In this document: one piece after another, positions 26,290 through 34,418 of the stretch
Layout: every line of letters starts with the position of its first letter
How positions within the stretch are numbered: position 1 is the first letter of the stretch
The notes under the pieces: model-generated
The model's input: the letters and a program-made list of their open reading frames with translations, nothing else
What the model was told of the DNA's origin: nothing
Databases searched by the model: none
DNA from: Thermohalobaculum sp039816045
Lineage (GTDB): Bacteria; Pseudomonadota; Alphaproteobacteria; Rhodobacterales; Rhodobacteraceae
NCBI GenBank assembly: GCA_039816045.1
Contig: JBCBYB010000020.1
Span: 1-64,000 of the forward strand
Length of the DNA: 64,000 bases
Reading direction: 5' to 3'
Translations under genes and position numbers: made by a program

Positions 26290-27278
26290 CCGAGTGTGGG
26301 CAACGGGCGGGTCAGCCAGCCACGGTCCCGCATCCAAAGGAGCGCGTCGCGGAGAGCGGTTTCAGTGGGGCCGGGGTCAAACCCGAGCTCCGCATGGGCC
26401 CGCGCGGCCGAGAACTTGCGTCGCGGCCCCGCCAGCCGCACCCCTGTGAGCGGCGCTTTGGGCGGTTTGCCGGTCAGGCTGGCAATCCGCGCCTCCACAT
26501 GCGCGGCGGCCATTGCGACGGCATAGGGCACCCGCGCTTTTGGTCCCGCCACGCGGCTCACCTGCTGGAACAGCGCGAGCAGCCCGTCGGTCTCCAGGTT
26601 TTCACCGGCGAGCAGATAGCGCCGCCCCCCCTGCCCCCGGTCGAGCGCCGCGAGCGTCGCCTCCGCAACGGCGCGCACATCCACGAGGTTCCAGGTGCAG
26701 GAGATCATCGCCGGAAGCGCCCCGTTGGCGAGGTCGCGCAGCATGCCGCCGGGCGGCGTCGGCGTGGCATCCCCGGGCCCGATGGGCGCGGTCGGCAGCA
26801 CGATGGCGGTCGGCACCGCGGCCTCTTCCGCCGCTCGCTCGGCCCGCCATTTCGAGCGCGGATAGGGGCCGAGCATGGCGTCTTCCGGGGGTTGGGCGGT
26901 CTCGTCGACCTCCTCGACCGCGCCGCGGGGGCCGGCGATGAGGGTGGTGAAGCTCGAGACATGGACCGCGCGATCGACCCCCGCCTCCGCGGCGGCAGCC
27001 AGCACCGAGCGCGTGCCGCCGACATTCACCCGCTCGAAATCGCCCGGGTCGCGCGCCCAAAGCCCGGTCAGCGCCGCCGTGTGGATCACCCCCTCACAGC
27101 CCTCAGCGGCCCTGGCCACCGCCGTCTGATCCGTCACATCGCCGGTGAGACAGGTGGCGCCAGGGACAGGCTCCGGAAAGGCGCGGTCGAAGGCCACCAC
27201 GCTGTCGCCACGCGCCACCAGCCGCGCCGCCAGATGGCGCCCGAGGAAGCCGCCGCCGCCGGTCACCAGCACCCTCAT
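26280..27278 (-). CDS. hpnA: HpnA, hopanoid-associated sugar epimerase
   Basis: A 332-residue extended short-chain dehydrogenase (NAD-dependent epimerase/dehydratase). VLVTGGGGFLGRHLAARL is the NAD-binding motif and YPRSKWRAE supplies the catalytic tyrosine-lysine pair. The family is tied to hopanoid clusters as HpnA. Its ATG overlaps the stop of the preceding PON-like gene (ATGA), so here it is the last gene of a run that starts with an aminotransferase and a sulfotransferase rather than following the hpnCDE genes. Confidence 0.87.
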   Translation of the reverse strand: MRVLVTGGGGFLGRHLAARLVARGDSVVAFDRAFPEPVPGATCLTGDVTDQTAVARAAEGCEGVIHTAALTGLWARDPGDFERVNVGGTRSVLAAAAEAGVDRAVHVSSFTTLIAGPRGAVEEVDETAQPPEDAMLGPYPRSKWRAERAAEEAAVPTAIVLPTAPIGPGDATPTPPGGMLRDLANGALPAMISCTWNLVDVRAVAEATLAALDRGQGGRRYLLAGENLETDGLLALFQQVSRVAGPKARVPYAVAMAAAHVEARIASLTGKPPKAPLTGVRLAGPRRKFSAARAHAELGFDPGPTETALRDALLWMRDRGWLTRPLPTLGQE

Positions 27279-28372
27279 GCCGGGTCACAGACCAACAGCC
27301 CCTCCTCCCGCACCGACCCTGCCACGAGATGCCCGCTCTCGGTCAGCACGCCCACCGTAGCGGCGGAAAAGAGCGCGCCGGACGGATCGTCGAGCAGCCA
27401 CTCGGTGCGCCCCTCGGCATCCAAGGCGACAACCCGCGTCGGCGCCGCCTCCGACCACCCGAAGCGGTAGAGCGCCAGGCGGATCAGGCTCGGGTGCAGC
27501 GCCGCCACAAGCCGCCCGTCGGGCGCTTTGGTCAGGTTGTCCGGTCCGCCCGGCAGCACAATCTCGCCGCGGCGGCCATAGTCGCTGCCGAGGGTGTTAT
27601 CGACCAAGGTGATGCGGTTGGCCCGTGTCTCGGCCACCGCAATCAGATCCACGCCGTCCCGCTCGATCCGCCCGACGCCGTTGGGGAAGGTCATCTCGCC
27701 GACCAATTCGCGCATGCCGCCGGAGGAGAAATCCGAGACCCCCATGGTCATCAGCCGCCCCGTGGCACCGCCCGAGGCTTGCTCCCACGGATCGATCCCG
27801 GGACAGGCGGCCCGGTCGAGGCTGAGCTTCACCGCACCGCCCGTGAGCACCACATCGTTCGCGGCGCAGAGATTCGGGTTCGGCAAGCGATGGAGCTTTT
27901 GAAGATGATCCTCGCGTATGGCGAAGACCAGCATCTCGTGGCCCTCCGCCCCCTCCGGCCCATAGCGGCGGTTGATCGCCACCAGCTTGGCCAGGCTCGC
28001 ATCGATGCCGTGGGGGTGCAGTGCTGTGGGCAGCCCTGTCGCCTGCGGGATCATGCGGTGCGGCCCCGGGCGCGGGAGCAGCCCTTCCGGCAGGCGGTAG
28101 ATCCCGCCCTCCGGCGCGGTTTGCCCCGTTTGGGCCGCGGCCTCGGCGGCAGTGCGGTCCTGGGCCGAGAGGAAGAGATCCCCGCCATAGGAGGCGATAT
28201 CCTCGATGCCCGTCAGCGTCGCCCCGGTCTCCGCATCCGTCAGAGCGAGGCGCCGGCATTGGCTGTGATCAAAGCGCGCCTCGGCCGGGGAGCCCGGGAA
28301 GAGGAGCCAAACCGCCGCCCCCGCCACCCCTGCGACCAGCGCCGCGAGGAGGATGAGGAGCGCGCGCCTCAC
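27275..28372 (-). CDS. PON/SMP-30-like beta-propeller protein, membrane-anchored
   Basis: A 365-residue protein with an N-terminal signal-anchor (RRALLILLAALVAGVAGAAVWLLF) followed by a periplasmic domain resembling paraoxonase/arylesterase or strictosidine synthase-like propellers (GIEDIASYGGDLFLSAQDR, HPHGIDAS, LCAANDVVL, EMTFPNGVGRIE, PGGPDNLTKAPDG). These fit a calcium-dependent lactonase/esterase active site with an asparagine in FPNG and an NDV segment. It starts with GTG overlapping the sulfotransferase stop (GTGA). The substrate is unknown; context hints at lipid or hopanoid chemistry. Confidence 0.65.
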   Translation of the reverse strand: MRRALLILLAALVAGVAGAAVWLLFPGSPAEARFDHSQCRRLALTDAETGATLTGIEDIASYGGDLFLSAQDRTAAEAAAQTGQTAPEGGIYRLPEGLLPRPGPHRMIPQATGLPTALHPHGIDASLAKLVAINRRYGPEGAEGHEMLVFAIREDHLQKLHRLPNPNLCAANDVVLTGGAVKLSLDRAACPGIDPWEQASGGATGRLMTMGVSDFSSGGMRELVGEMTFPNGVGRIERDGVDLIAVAETRANRITLVDNTLGSDYGRRGEIVLPGGPDNLTKAPDGRLVAALHPSLIRLALYRFGWSEAAPTRVVALDAEGRTEWLLDDPSGALFSAATVGVLTESGHLVAGSVREEGLLVCDPA

Positions 28373-29463
28373 GCCGCCTGCTCCGGCTCGGGCACCGCAT
28401 AGCCCCAGCGCTCGATCCAGGGCGCCCAGGCGGCCGATACCTTCTCCACCGCCGCCTGATCCCCGCGAAAGGCGTTCTTCTCATAGCGCGCGACGGTGGC
28501 GAGATAGGCGCGGAAGGCGGGCTCCGCCTCGGCAAACCCCGGCAGCGCGAGGGTGTCGTAGATCCGCTCTAGCGCGTCGATCGGCTGCCGGTCGAGCAGG
28601 TCATAGGGCAGCTCGACGAACTCGGGCGCCTCCCACACGGCGGTCTGGGCGTCGAACTCCGCCATCATCCGCGCATAGACCCGGAGGATCAACGCGTCGA
28701 TGTCGAGCGCCTCCGGCACCCGCTGCAACGCGAACTTGTCCAGCAGGCGCGCGTAGAAATTCCGCATGGACAGAAAGACATCGAAGGGATTGCGGTGAAT
28801 GTGGATGAACTTTGCCCCCGGGAACAAGTGACGAAGCTGTTCGGGCCGCGCGGTGTAGACCGGGTTCTTGATCAGGAGCGGCAGGCCCTGCTGTCGGCTG
28901 AGCTTGCGCATCAGATAGGTGAAGCGCTGCTCCCAGGCGCGCACCTCCGCCTCCGTGCAGTTCTCGAAAAACAGGCCCCGGTCGATCAGCCGCTCGAACT
29001 GCTTCGGGAAGTAGATCCCGTGGTAGAACGAGAGCGGCGACATGTTGGCGAGCGCGATCTCGTCTTCCTGCGGGCTGGTGGGCGTGACGGGGATGTTGTC
29101 GATATAGCGGGTCTCGGGGAGCTGCCGCTCGAGCATCGGGCGCAGCCAGCGCGCAAGGGTGAAGATCTCCCAAGGCAGCCCCGTCGCCACCGGGGGCACA
29201 TAGCCCCAGTTCCCATGCACCATGGTGTTGTAGAGATGCGTGGTGCCGGAGCGCCAATGCCCGAGGATGAAGACGGGCGGAGCCATGTCGGCGATCTCGG
29301 GCAGGCGGCGGTCATGCAGCAACCGCTCCAGCGCCGTGATGGGCGCGCGGGCCAGCGCCGCCCCCCAGATGCCGGCCGCCTCCCCCCAACGGTCGGGCGC
29401 CCCTCCGGCCGCAAAGACCCGGGCCAGTGTGCCGAGATCCGCGCCTTGGAGGGGGTGGGTCAT
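28369..29463 (-). CDS. PAPS-dependent sulfotransferase family protein
   Basis: A 364-residue sulfotransferase-fold protein. The 5'-phosphosulfate loop is ILGHWRSGTTHLYN near residue 65 and the 3'-phosphate-binding region is FIHIHRNPFDVFLSMRNF. Such enzymes move sulfate from PAPS to an alcohol or amine. The sequence is of the bacterial large type acting on small molecules or lipids. It starts four bases after the aminotransferase ends and is coupled to the PON-like gene. Position beside hpnA suggests, but does not prove, a lipid substrate. Confidence 0.8.
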   Translation of the reverse strand: MTHPLQGADLGTLARVFAAGGAPDRWGEAAGIWGAALARAPITALERLLHDRRLPEIADMAPPVFILGHWRSGTTHLYNTMVHGNWGYVPPVATGLPWEIFTLARWLRPMLERQLPETRYIDNIPVTPTSPQEDEIALANMSPLSFYHGIYFPKQFERLIDRGLFFENCTEAEVRAWEQRFTYLMRKLSRQQGLPLLIKNPVYTARPEQLRHLFPGAKFIHIHRNPFDVFLSMRNFYARLLDKFALQRVPEALDIDALILRVYARMMAEFDAQTAVWEAPEFVELPYDLLDRQPIDALERIYDTLALPGFAEAEPAFRAYLATVARYEKNAFRGDQAAVEKVSAAWAPWIERWGYAVPEPEQAA

Positions 29464-29467
29464 CGTC

Positions 29468-30589
29468 TCAGGCGACTTCTGTGGCGGCGGCGAGCGCCTG
29501 CGGGAAGGCCACGGCGAACGCGACCATATCCGCCTCAGGCCCACAGGAAACCCGAATGCAGCGGTCGAGCGGGGCGACGCCCGGCATGCGGACGAAGATC
29601 CCCCGCTCCAGCAGCCCTTGGAGGACGGCGCGGGCGAAGGCGCCGTCACGGCCGCAATCGATGGCGACGAAATTGGTGGCGGAGGGGAGCGCCGTCAGCC
29701 CGGCCTCTGCAGCGATGGCGCCGATCCTTTCGCGCGAGGCCGCGACGGCCTGTTGCACGCGGGCCAAATGCGCCGTGTCACCGAGGGAGGCCAGTGCCGC
29801 CGCCTGGGCCAGGCGCCCGACGCCGAAATGGTTGCGGATGCGGTTGTAGCCGGCTGCCAGTGTCGGATGCGCCACCAGGTAGCCGACGCGCAGCCCCGCG
29901 AGCCCCTGCGCCTTGGAAAACGTCCGGAACCGCACGAGGCGCGGGTCAGTCACGTCCCAGGGCAGCGCCGTGCCCTCGGGTGCGAGCTCCACATAGGCCT
30001 CGTCGAGGCAGAGCAGGCACCCCTCCGGCAGCGCATTGAGCAAGGCCGCAACCCGATCCGCCCCATGCCAGGAGCCCATCGGGTTGTCGGGGTTCGAGAG
30101 ATAGACCAGCCGCGCGCCATGCTCCTGCGCCGCGGCGGCCAGCGCCTCGGGGTCTTCGGCATCCTCGGCGTAAGGCACGGTCACCAGACGCGCGCCGAAC
30201 CCGGCCACGTGGTAGTTGAACGTCGGGTACGCGCCCGCCGAAGTCACCACTGCCGCTCCGGGCTCAGCGAAGAGCCGCACGGTGAGGCCGAGCAGCCCGT
30301 CGATCCCCTCGCCGACCACGATGCACTCCGCCGGCACGCCGTGCGCTGCGGCCAGCGCGTGGCGGAGGTCGTGGCCCTCTGGGTCGCCATACATCCAGAC
30401 ATCACCGGCCACCGCCCGCAACGCCTCGACTGCGGCGGGGGACGGGCCGAACCCGCTCTCGTTCGCGCCGATCCGCGCAGCAAAGGGCGCGCCGCGGGCC
30501 CGCTCCTGCGTCTCGGGTCCAACAAAGGGCACCGTCGGGGGCAGCCCGGTCGCAAGCGGGGTGAAGGGGGGAATCGGATGATCGGTCAT
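29468..30589 (-). CDS. HisC-like PLP aminotransferase
   Basis: A 373-residue fold-type I aminotransferase of the histidinol-phosphate group. Seen are the substrate/PLP region IGANESGFGPSP, the NPDNPMGSWH asparagine loop, CLDEAYVEL with the PLP-pairing aspartate, the lysine in FRTFSKAQGLAGLRVGY, and an arginine in CIRVSCG for the substrate phosphate or carboxylate. It may be a second HisC or an aminotransferase recruited for another pathway; no his genes are nearby. It is four bases upstream of the sulfotransferase gene. Confidence 0.82.
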   Translation of the reverse strand: MTDHPIPPFTPLATGLPPTVPFVGPETQERARGAPFAARIGANESGFGPSPAAVEALRAVAGDVWMYGDPEGHDLRHALAAAHGVPAECIVVGEGIDGLLGLTVRLFAEPGAAVVTSAGAYPTFNYHVAGFGARLVTVPYAEDAEDPEALAAAAQEHGARLVYLSNPDNPMGSWHGADRVAALLNALPEGCLLCLDEAYVELAPEGTALPWDVTDPRLVRFRTFSKAQGLAGLRVGYLVAHPTLAAGYNRIRNHFGVGRLAQAAALASLGDTAHLARVQQAVAASRERIGAIAAEAGLTALPSATNFVAIDCGRDGAFARAVLQGLLERGIFVRMPGVAPLDRCIRVSCGPEADMVAFAVAFPQALAAATEVA

Positions 30590-30643
30590 GCGCCCGGTAT
30601 AGGCTGCGCGAGGGGCCACCGGCAACGTGTCCTCACGCAGCGA

Positions 30644-31774
30644 TCAGTCGGCCGGCACCATCCGATAGAGCGCGCCCTCTCCGGCATCGGTGAGGAACCA
30701 GATCGCGCCGCCCGGCCCCTCGCGCACATCGCGCACCCGGCCGAATGCGTCGTCGAAAAGCCGCTCCTCGCCGACCACGCTGTCCCCCTCGCGATCGAGC
30801 CGCGACAGAAACCGGGACTTGAGGGCGCCGACGAAGATATCTCCAGCCCAGGCGGGCCAGAGCGCGCCCGAATAGATCATCAGCCCCGACGGCGCGATGG
30901 AGGGATCCCAATAGTGCACCGGCTGCTCGAGGCCCGCCTCGGCACTGCCGGGATGCGGAGCGCCCGAGTAGTGCGTGCCGTAGGAGATGCGCGGCCAGCC
31001 ATAGTTCAGCCCCGGCTGAGGCCGGTTGATCTCATCACCCCCGCGCGCGCCATGTTCCACGGTCCAGAGGCGGCCCTCGCCGTCCAGCCCCGCGCCCTGC
31101 GGATTGCGGTGGCCGAGCGACCAGATCTGTGCCCGCGGCCCGTCTTCGGTGGCGAAGGGATTGTCGGCCGGCACCGTGCCCGCCCGGGTCACCCGCATCA
31201 CCTTGCCGATGGTCGCCGCGTCGTCCTGGGCATAACGGGGCGTTCCCCGGTCCCCCACCGTGACAAAGAGCGTGCCGTCCGGCGCCTCGACCACCCGGCT
31301 GCCAAAGTGGAAACCGCTGCTCACCGCGGGATCCTGCGCAAACAGCACCCGCAGGTCCGTGAGCCGCGCGCCATCGGCTGAGAGCCGCGCCGCCGTCAGC
31401 GTCGTGCGGGTGCGACTGCCATCGGGCGCGGCATAGGTGAGGAAAATCTCGCGGGTCTCGGCGAAATCCCGCGCTGCGACCACATCGAGGAGACCGCCCT
31501 GCCCGCCGACCGTGATGGCCGGCATCCCGCCGACCTGCTGGCGCGCGCCATCGGCGCCGATATGCCAGAGCGTCCCGCCCCGCTCGGTCACCAGCAGCCC
31601 ATCATCGGCAAGGAACGTGACCGCCCAGGCATGCTCGAACGGCCCTGCCATCCGCTCCACCGTGACGGTCCCGGCCGAGGTCTCGAACTCCGTCGCATTG
31701 GCCGCCGGCGCCCCGGTCCGCCAAACCATCACGCCCGCCAGCGCGATGCACAATATCCCGATTGCCGTGCGCAT
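30644..31774 (-). CDS. PQQ-dependent aldose (sugar) dehydrogenase
   Basis: A 376-residue exported beta-propeller of the soluble glucose/sorbosone dehydrogenase family. It has an N-terminal signal (RTAIGILCIALAGVMVWRTGA). Core motifs are HAWAVTFLADDGLLVTERGG, the calcium/PQQ segment VGDRGTPRYAQDD, SLGHRNPQGAGLDGEGRLW and EHGARGGDEINRPQPGLNYGWP. Such enzymes oxidise aldoses in the periplasm and feed electrons to the respiratory chain; PQQ synthesis genes are not in the window. It ends 54 bases upstream of the HisC-like gene. Confidence 0.88.
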   Translation of the reverse strand: MRTAIGILCIALAGVMVWRTGAPAANATEFETSAGTVTVERMAGPFEHAWAVTFLADDGLLVTERGGTLWHIGADGARQQVGGMPAITVGGQGGLLDVVAARDFAETREIFLTYAAPDGSRTRTTLTAARLSADGARLTDLRVLFAQDPAVSSGFHFGSRVVEAPDGTLFVTVGDRGTPRYAQDDAATIGKVMRVTRAGTVPADNPFATEDGPRAQIWSLGHRNPQGAGLDGEGRLWTVEHGARGGDEINRPQPGLNYGWPRISYGTHYSGAPHPGSAEAGLEQPVHYWDPSIAPSGLMIYSGALWPAWAGDIFVGALKSRFLSRLDREGDSVVGEERLFDDAFGRVRDVREGPGGAIWFLTDAGEGALYRMVPAD

Positions 31775-32019
31775 GATCACCTCGCCGCCTCCGCCTCTGT
31801 CATGCCGGAGGAGATGCGGTCGACGGCCGGCCCTGGCAAGGGAGGACGCCTCCGAAGACCGCTCGAAGACCGCTCGGTCACGGAGATGTCACAGCGTCCT
31901 CACATCCCTCTCACGGCGCCGCACGGCCCTTGCCGCGCGCGTGAGACGAGGTGATTTCGGAACGCTGCGTCAGGCGGTTAAGCAATTTGGCGAGATCACA
32001 ACCAAAAAAGGACAGCGCC

Positions 32020-33189
32020 ATGACTCAGCTCCGCATCACCGTGACCAACACCTCCGAGATCGGCGGCACCTTCCTGACCCCGGTCTATTTCGGCTTCCAC
32101 GACGGCAGCTTCGATCTGTTCGACCGGGGCGAGGCCGTCTCGCCGGGCCTCGAGCAGCTCGCCGAGGACGGTGCGGCCACCATCCTGGCCGATGAGCGCC
32201 GCGCTGCAGACGCCGACAGCCAGGGCATCGTCGTCACCGGCGCCGGCGGCCCGGTCGCGACGCAGGAGACGACCTCGGCGCTGATCGACGTCGAAGGGCT
32301 CTCCAACGGCACGGTTGCTTACGGGGCAATGATCATCCCGTCGAACGACGCCTTCATCGGCACGGCCGAGGGGGTGCAGCTCTTCTCGGACAGCGGGCGG
32401 TTCCTCGGCGCGCATCTCTCCACGATCACCGGCGCCCAGGTCTATGACGCCGGCACCGAGGTGAACACAGAGATGGACGCGGCCTTCATCAACCAGGAAG
32501 GCCCGAACACCGGCGAGGACGAGAACGGGGTGGTCACCTTGCACCCGGGCTTCAACGGCTCCCTCGGCAACCCGGGTGGTGATCAGATCATCCTCGGCGG
32601 CACCAACGCGGCCGGCGCCTTCATCGACCCGGTGGCGGCGGATTTCACGCGGCCAGGCGCGCAGATCGCCGAGATCCATATCAACCTTGCGGTGGAGACG
32701 ACGCTGGACGCGGGCGGCGACCGCTTCTTCGGCGCGCGCGCCGATGATTTGGTCACCGGCGGGACAGGCAACGATCTGGTCTTCGGCGGGGCCGGCTGGG
32801 ATGTGCTCGACAGTGGCGACGGTGAGGACCGATTGTTCGGCGGCGCCGGCAAGGACGCGCTCTCCGGCGGCGCAGACCGTGATGTCCTGCATGGCGGCGG
32901 CGGGGACGATACCCTGAGCGGCGGCACCGGAGACGACCTGCTGATCGGCGCGGGCGGCAATGACACCTTCGTCTTCGGCACGGGCGACGGCATCGACACG
33001 GTGTTCGATTTCCGCGCGGGCGACGTCGTGTCACTGGCGGTCGAGGGGATCTCGAGCTTTGCCGATCTCGAAGCCGTGGCGAGCGACGAAGGCCGGTTGC
33101 TCAGCTTCGACCTCGGCGGCGGGGACGAACTACGGTTCTTCGGCACCGATCTAGCCGATCTCTCCGAGGGCGACTTCCTCTTCGCCTGA
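32020..33189 (+). CDS. spondin-domain protein with RTX repeats, type I secretion substrate
   Basis: A 389-residue secreted protein without a Sec signal. Residues 1-215 match the spondin N-terminal domain pattern found in marine bacteria (RITVTNTSEIGGTFLTPVYF, FHDGSFDLFDRGE, HPGFNGSLG). Residues 245-340 are RTX nonapeptides of the GGxGxDxUx type (GGTGNDLVFGGAGWDVL, GGGGDDTLSGGTGDDLLIG) that bind calcium outside the cell. The C-terminus (FFGTDLADLSEGDFLFA) is the kind recognised by type I exporters. AAAGGACA precedes the ATG. HlyD and ABC genes lie seven kilobases away. Confidence 0.88.
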   Translation: MTQLRITVTNTSEIGGTFLTPVYFGFHDGSFDLFDRGEAVSPGLEQLAEDGAATILADERRAADADSQGIVVTGAGGPVATQETTSALIDVEGLSNGTVAYGAMIIPSNDAFIGTAEGVQLFSDSGRFLGAHLSTITGAQVYDAGTEVNTEMDAAFINQEGPNTGEDENGVVTLHPGFNGSLGNPGGDQIILGGTNAAGAFIDPVAADFTRPGAQIAEIHINLAVETTLDAGGDRFFGARADDLVTGGTGNDLVFGGAGWDVLDSGDGEDRLFGGAGKDALSGGADRDVLHGGGGDDTLSGGTGDDLLIGAGGNDTFVFGTGDGIDTVFDFRAGDVVSLAVEGISSFADLEAVASDEGRLLSFDLGGGDELRFFGTDLADLSEGDFLFA

Positions 33190-33195
33190 CCCGAC

Positions 33196-33348
33196 CTACA
33201 ACCAATCCGGCCGCTCCTCATCTTGCGCGGCCGGGACACGCCAGTCCCCTTGCAGCCAGCGCACCGGGGGCAGCCCGCCGCGCGAGACCGGGTTCAGTCG
33301 GGGACGACGCCCGACGCGGCGCTCTGAGAAGAGGCGCGCGGCGATCCC
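33196..33348 (-). pseudogene. 50-codon open frame directly after hemB, possible remnant
   Basis: In the same frame as hemB and directly after its stop, 50 codons remain open to TAG at 33196-33198, with a protein-like reading (LNPVSRGGLPPVRWLQGDW, then RVPAAQDEERPDWL). No ATG or convincing start is present. It may be the end of a lost gene, a C-terminal extension cut off by a new stop, or chance in GC-rich DNA. Confidence 0.25.
33207..33234. terminator. hairpin between the RTX gene and hemB
   Basis: CCGGCCGC and GCGGCCGG form a perfect eight-base stem with a 12-base loop, 18 bases after the spondin-RTX stop. There is no T-run on either side, so it would act as an RNA-stabilising or rho-assisted end rather than an intrinsic terminator. 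Confidence 0.4.
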
Positions 33349-34341
33349 TCAGGCGCGGAGCGCCTGGGCCGCCTCGAGCGCGAAATAGCTCAGCACCCCA
33401 GCACAGCCCGCCCGCTTGAACGCGATGAGGCTCTCCATCATCCCGGCCGTCTCATCGAGCCAGCCATTGCCCATTGCCGCCTTCAGCATCGCGTACTCGC
33501 CGGAGACCTGATAGGCGAAGGTTGGCGTTCCGGTCTCCGAGACCCGCTGGCAGATGTCGAGATAGGGCATCCCCGGCTTCACCATCACCATATCCGCCCC
33601 CTCGGCGATGTCCTGGGCAACCTCGCGCAGCGCCTCATCGGTGTTCGCGGCGTCCATCTGATAGGTCTTCTTGTCGCCCCGAAGCGCGCCGCCCGAGCCC
33701 ACCGCATCGCGGAACGGTCCATAGAACCCGGACGCATATTTCGCGGCATAGCTCATGATCGCCACATGGCTGTAGTCATGCGCCTCCAGCGCGCGCCGGA
33801 TCACCGCAATCCGCCCGTCCATCATGTCCGACGGCCCGAGGATATCCGCCCCCGCTTCGGCCTGCGCCAGCGCCTGGCGCTCCAGACAATCCAACGTTTC
33901 GTCGTTCAGGATCTCATCGCCCCGCACGATCCCGTCATGGCCGAGCGCGTTGTAGGGATCGAGCGCCACATCCAGCATCACCCCGATCTCGGGCACCGCG
34001 GCCTTCACGGCCCGCGTGGCCCGGCAAACGAGGTTTTCGGGGTTCCAGGCCTCCTCGCAGCCCTCGGTCTTCTTCGACGGGTCGGTGTAGGGGAAGATCG
34101 CGATGCAGGGCACGCCGAGCCCTGCCGCCTCCTCCGCCTTCGCCACCAGCCGGTCAATCGTCAGCCGCGCCGCCCCCGGCATCGTCTCGATCGGCTGGGC
34201 TGCGTTCTCGCCCTCGATCACAAAGCAGGGCCAGATGAAATCCCCCGGTGTCAGGACGTTCTCGGCGACCAGCGCACGCATCCAGGGGGCTCGGCGCAGA
34301 CGGCGCGGACGGGAGAGCGGGAACGGGGCGGGTTGCAGCAT
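33349..34341 (-). CDS. hemB: delta-aminolevulinic acid dehydratase (porphobilinogen synthase)
   Basis: A 330-residue enzyme that condenses two 5-aminolevulinates to porphobilinogen for heme, vitamin B12 and, where present, bacteriochlorophyll. Catalytic lysines lie in MSYAAKYASGFYGPFRDA and VMVKPGMPYLD. The segment that binds active-site zinc in animal enzymes is here DVALDPYNALGHDGIV, without the cysteine triad, so this belongs to the Mg/K-type group described in Rhodobacter. The chosen ATG gives MLQPAPFPLSRPRRLRR, the usual N-terminus. Confidence 0.95.
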   Translation of the reverse strand: MLQPAPFPLSRPRRLRRAPWMRALVAENVLTPGDFIWPCFVIEGENAAQPIETMPGAARLTIDRLVAKAEEAAGLGVPCIAIFPYTDPSKKTEGCEEAWNPENLVCRATRAVKAAVPEIGVMLDVALDPYNALGHDGIVRGDEILNDETLDCLERQALAQAEAGADILGPSDMMDGRIAVIRRALEAHDYSHVAIMSYAAKYASGFYGPFRDAVGSGGALRGDKKTYQMDAANTDEALREVAQDIAEGADMVMVKPGMPYLDICQRVSETGTPTFAYQVSGEYAMLKAAMGNGWLDETAGMMESLIAFKRAGCAGVLSYFALEAAQALRA

Positions 34342-34418
34342 GGCCGGGCTTCCTCGTATCTCTTTTGCCCGACCCTGGCATGGGCTGGGGCGCGGCGACA
34401 AGAGAGGGGACCTGCGGC

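Noticed and set aside
31850..31880. Tandem GAAGACCGCTC repeat between the sugar dehydrogenase and the spondin-RTX gene
   Set aside because: Only two 11-base copies are present, with no partner structure; too little to call a regulatory site or array.
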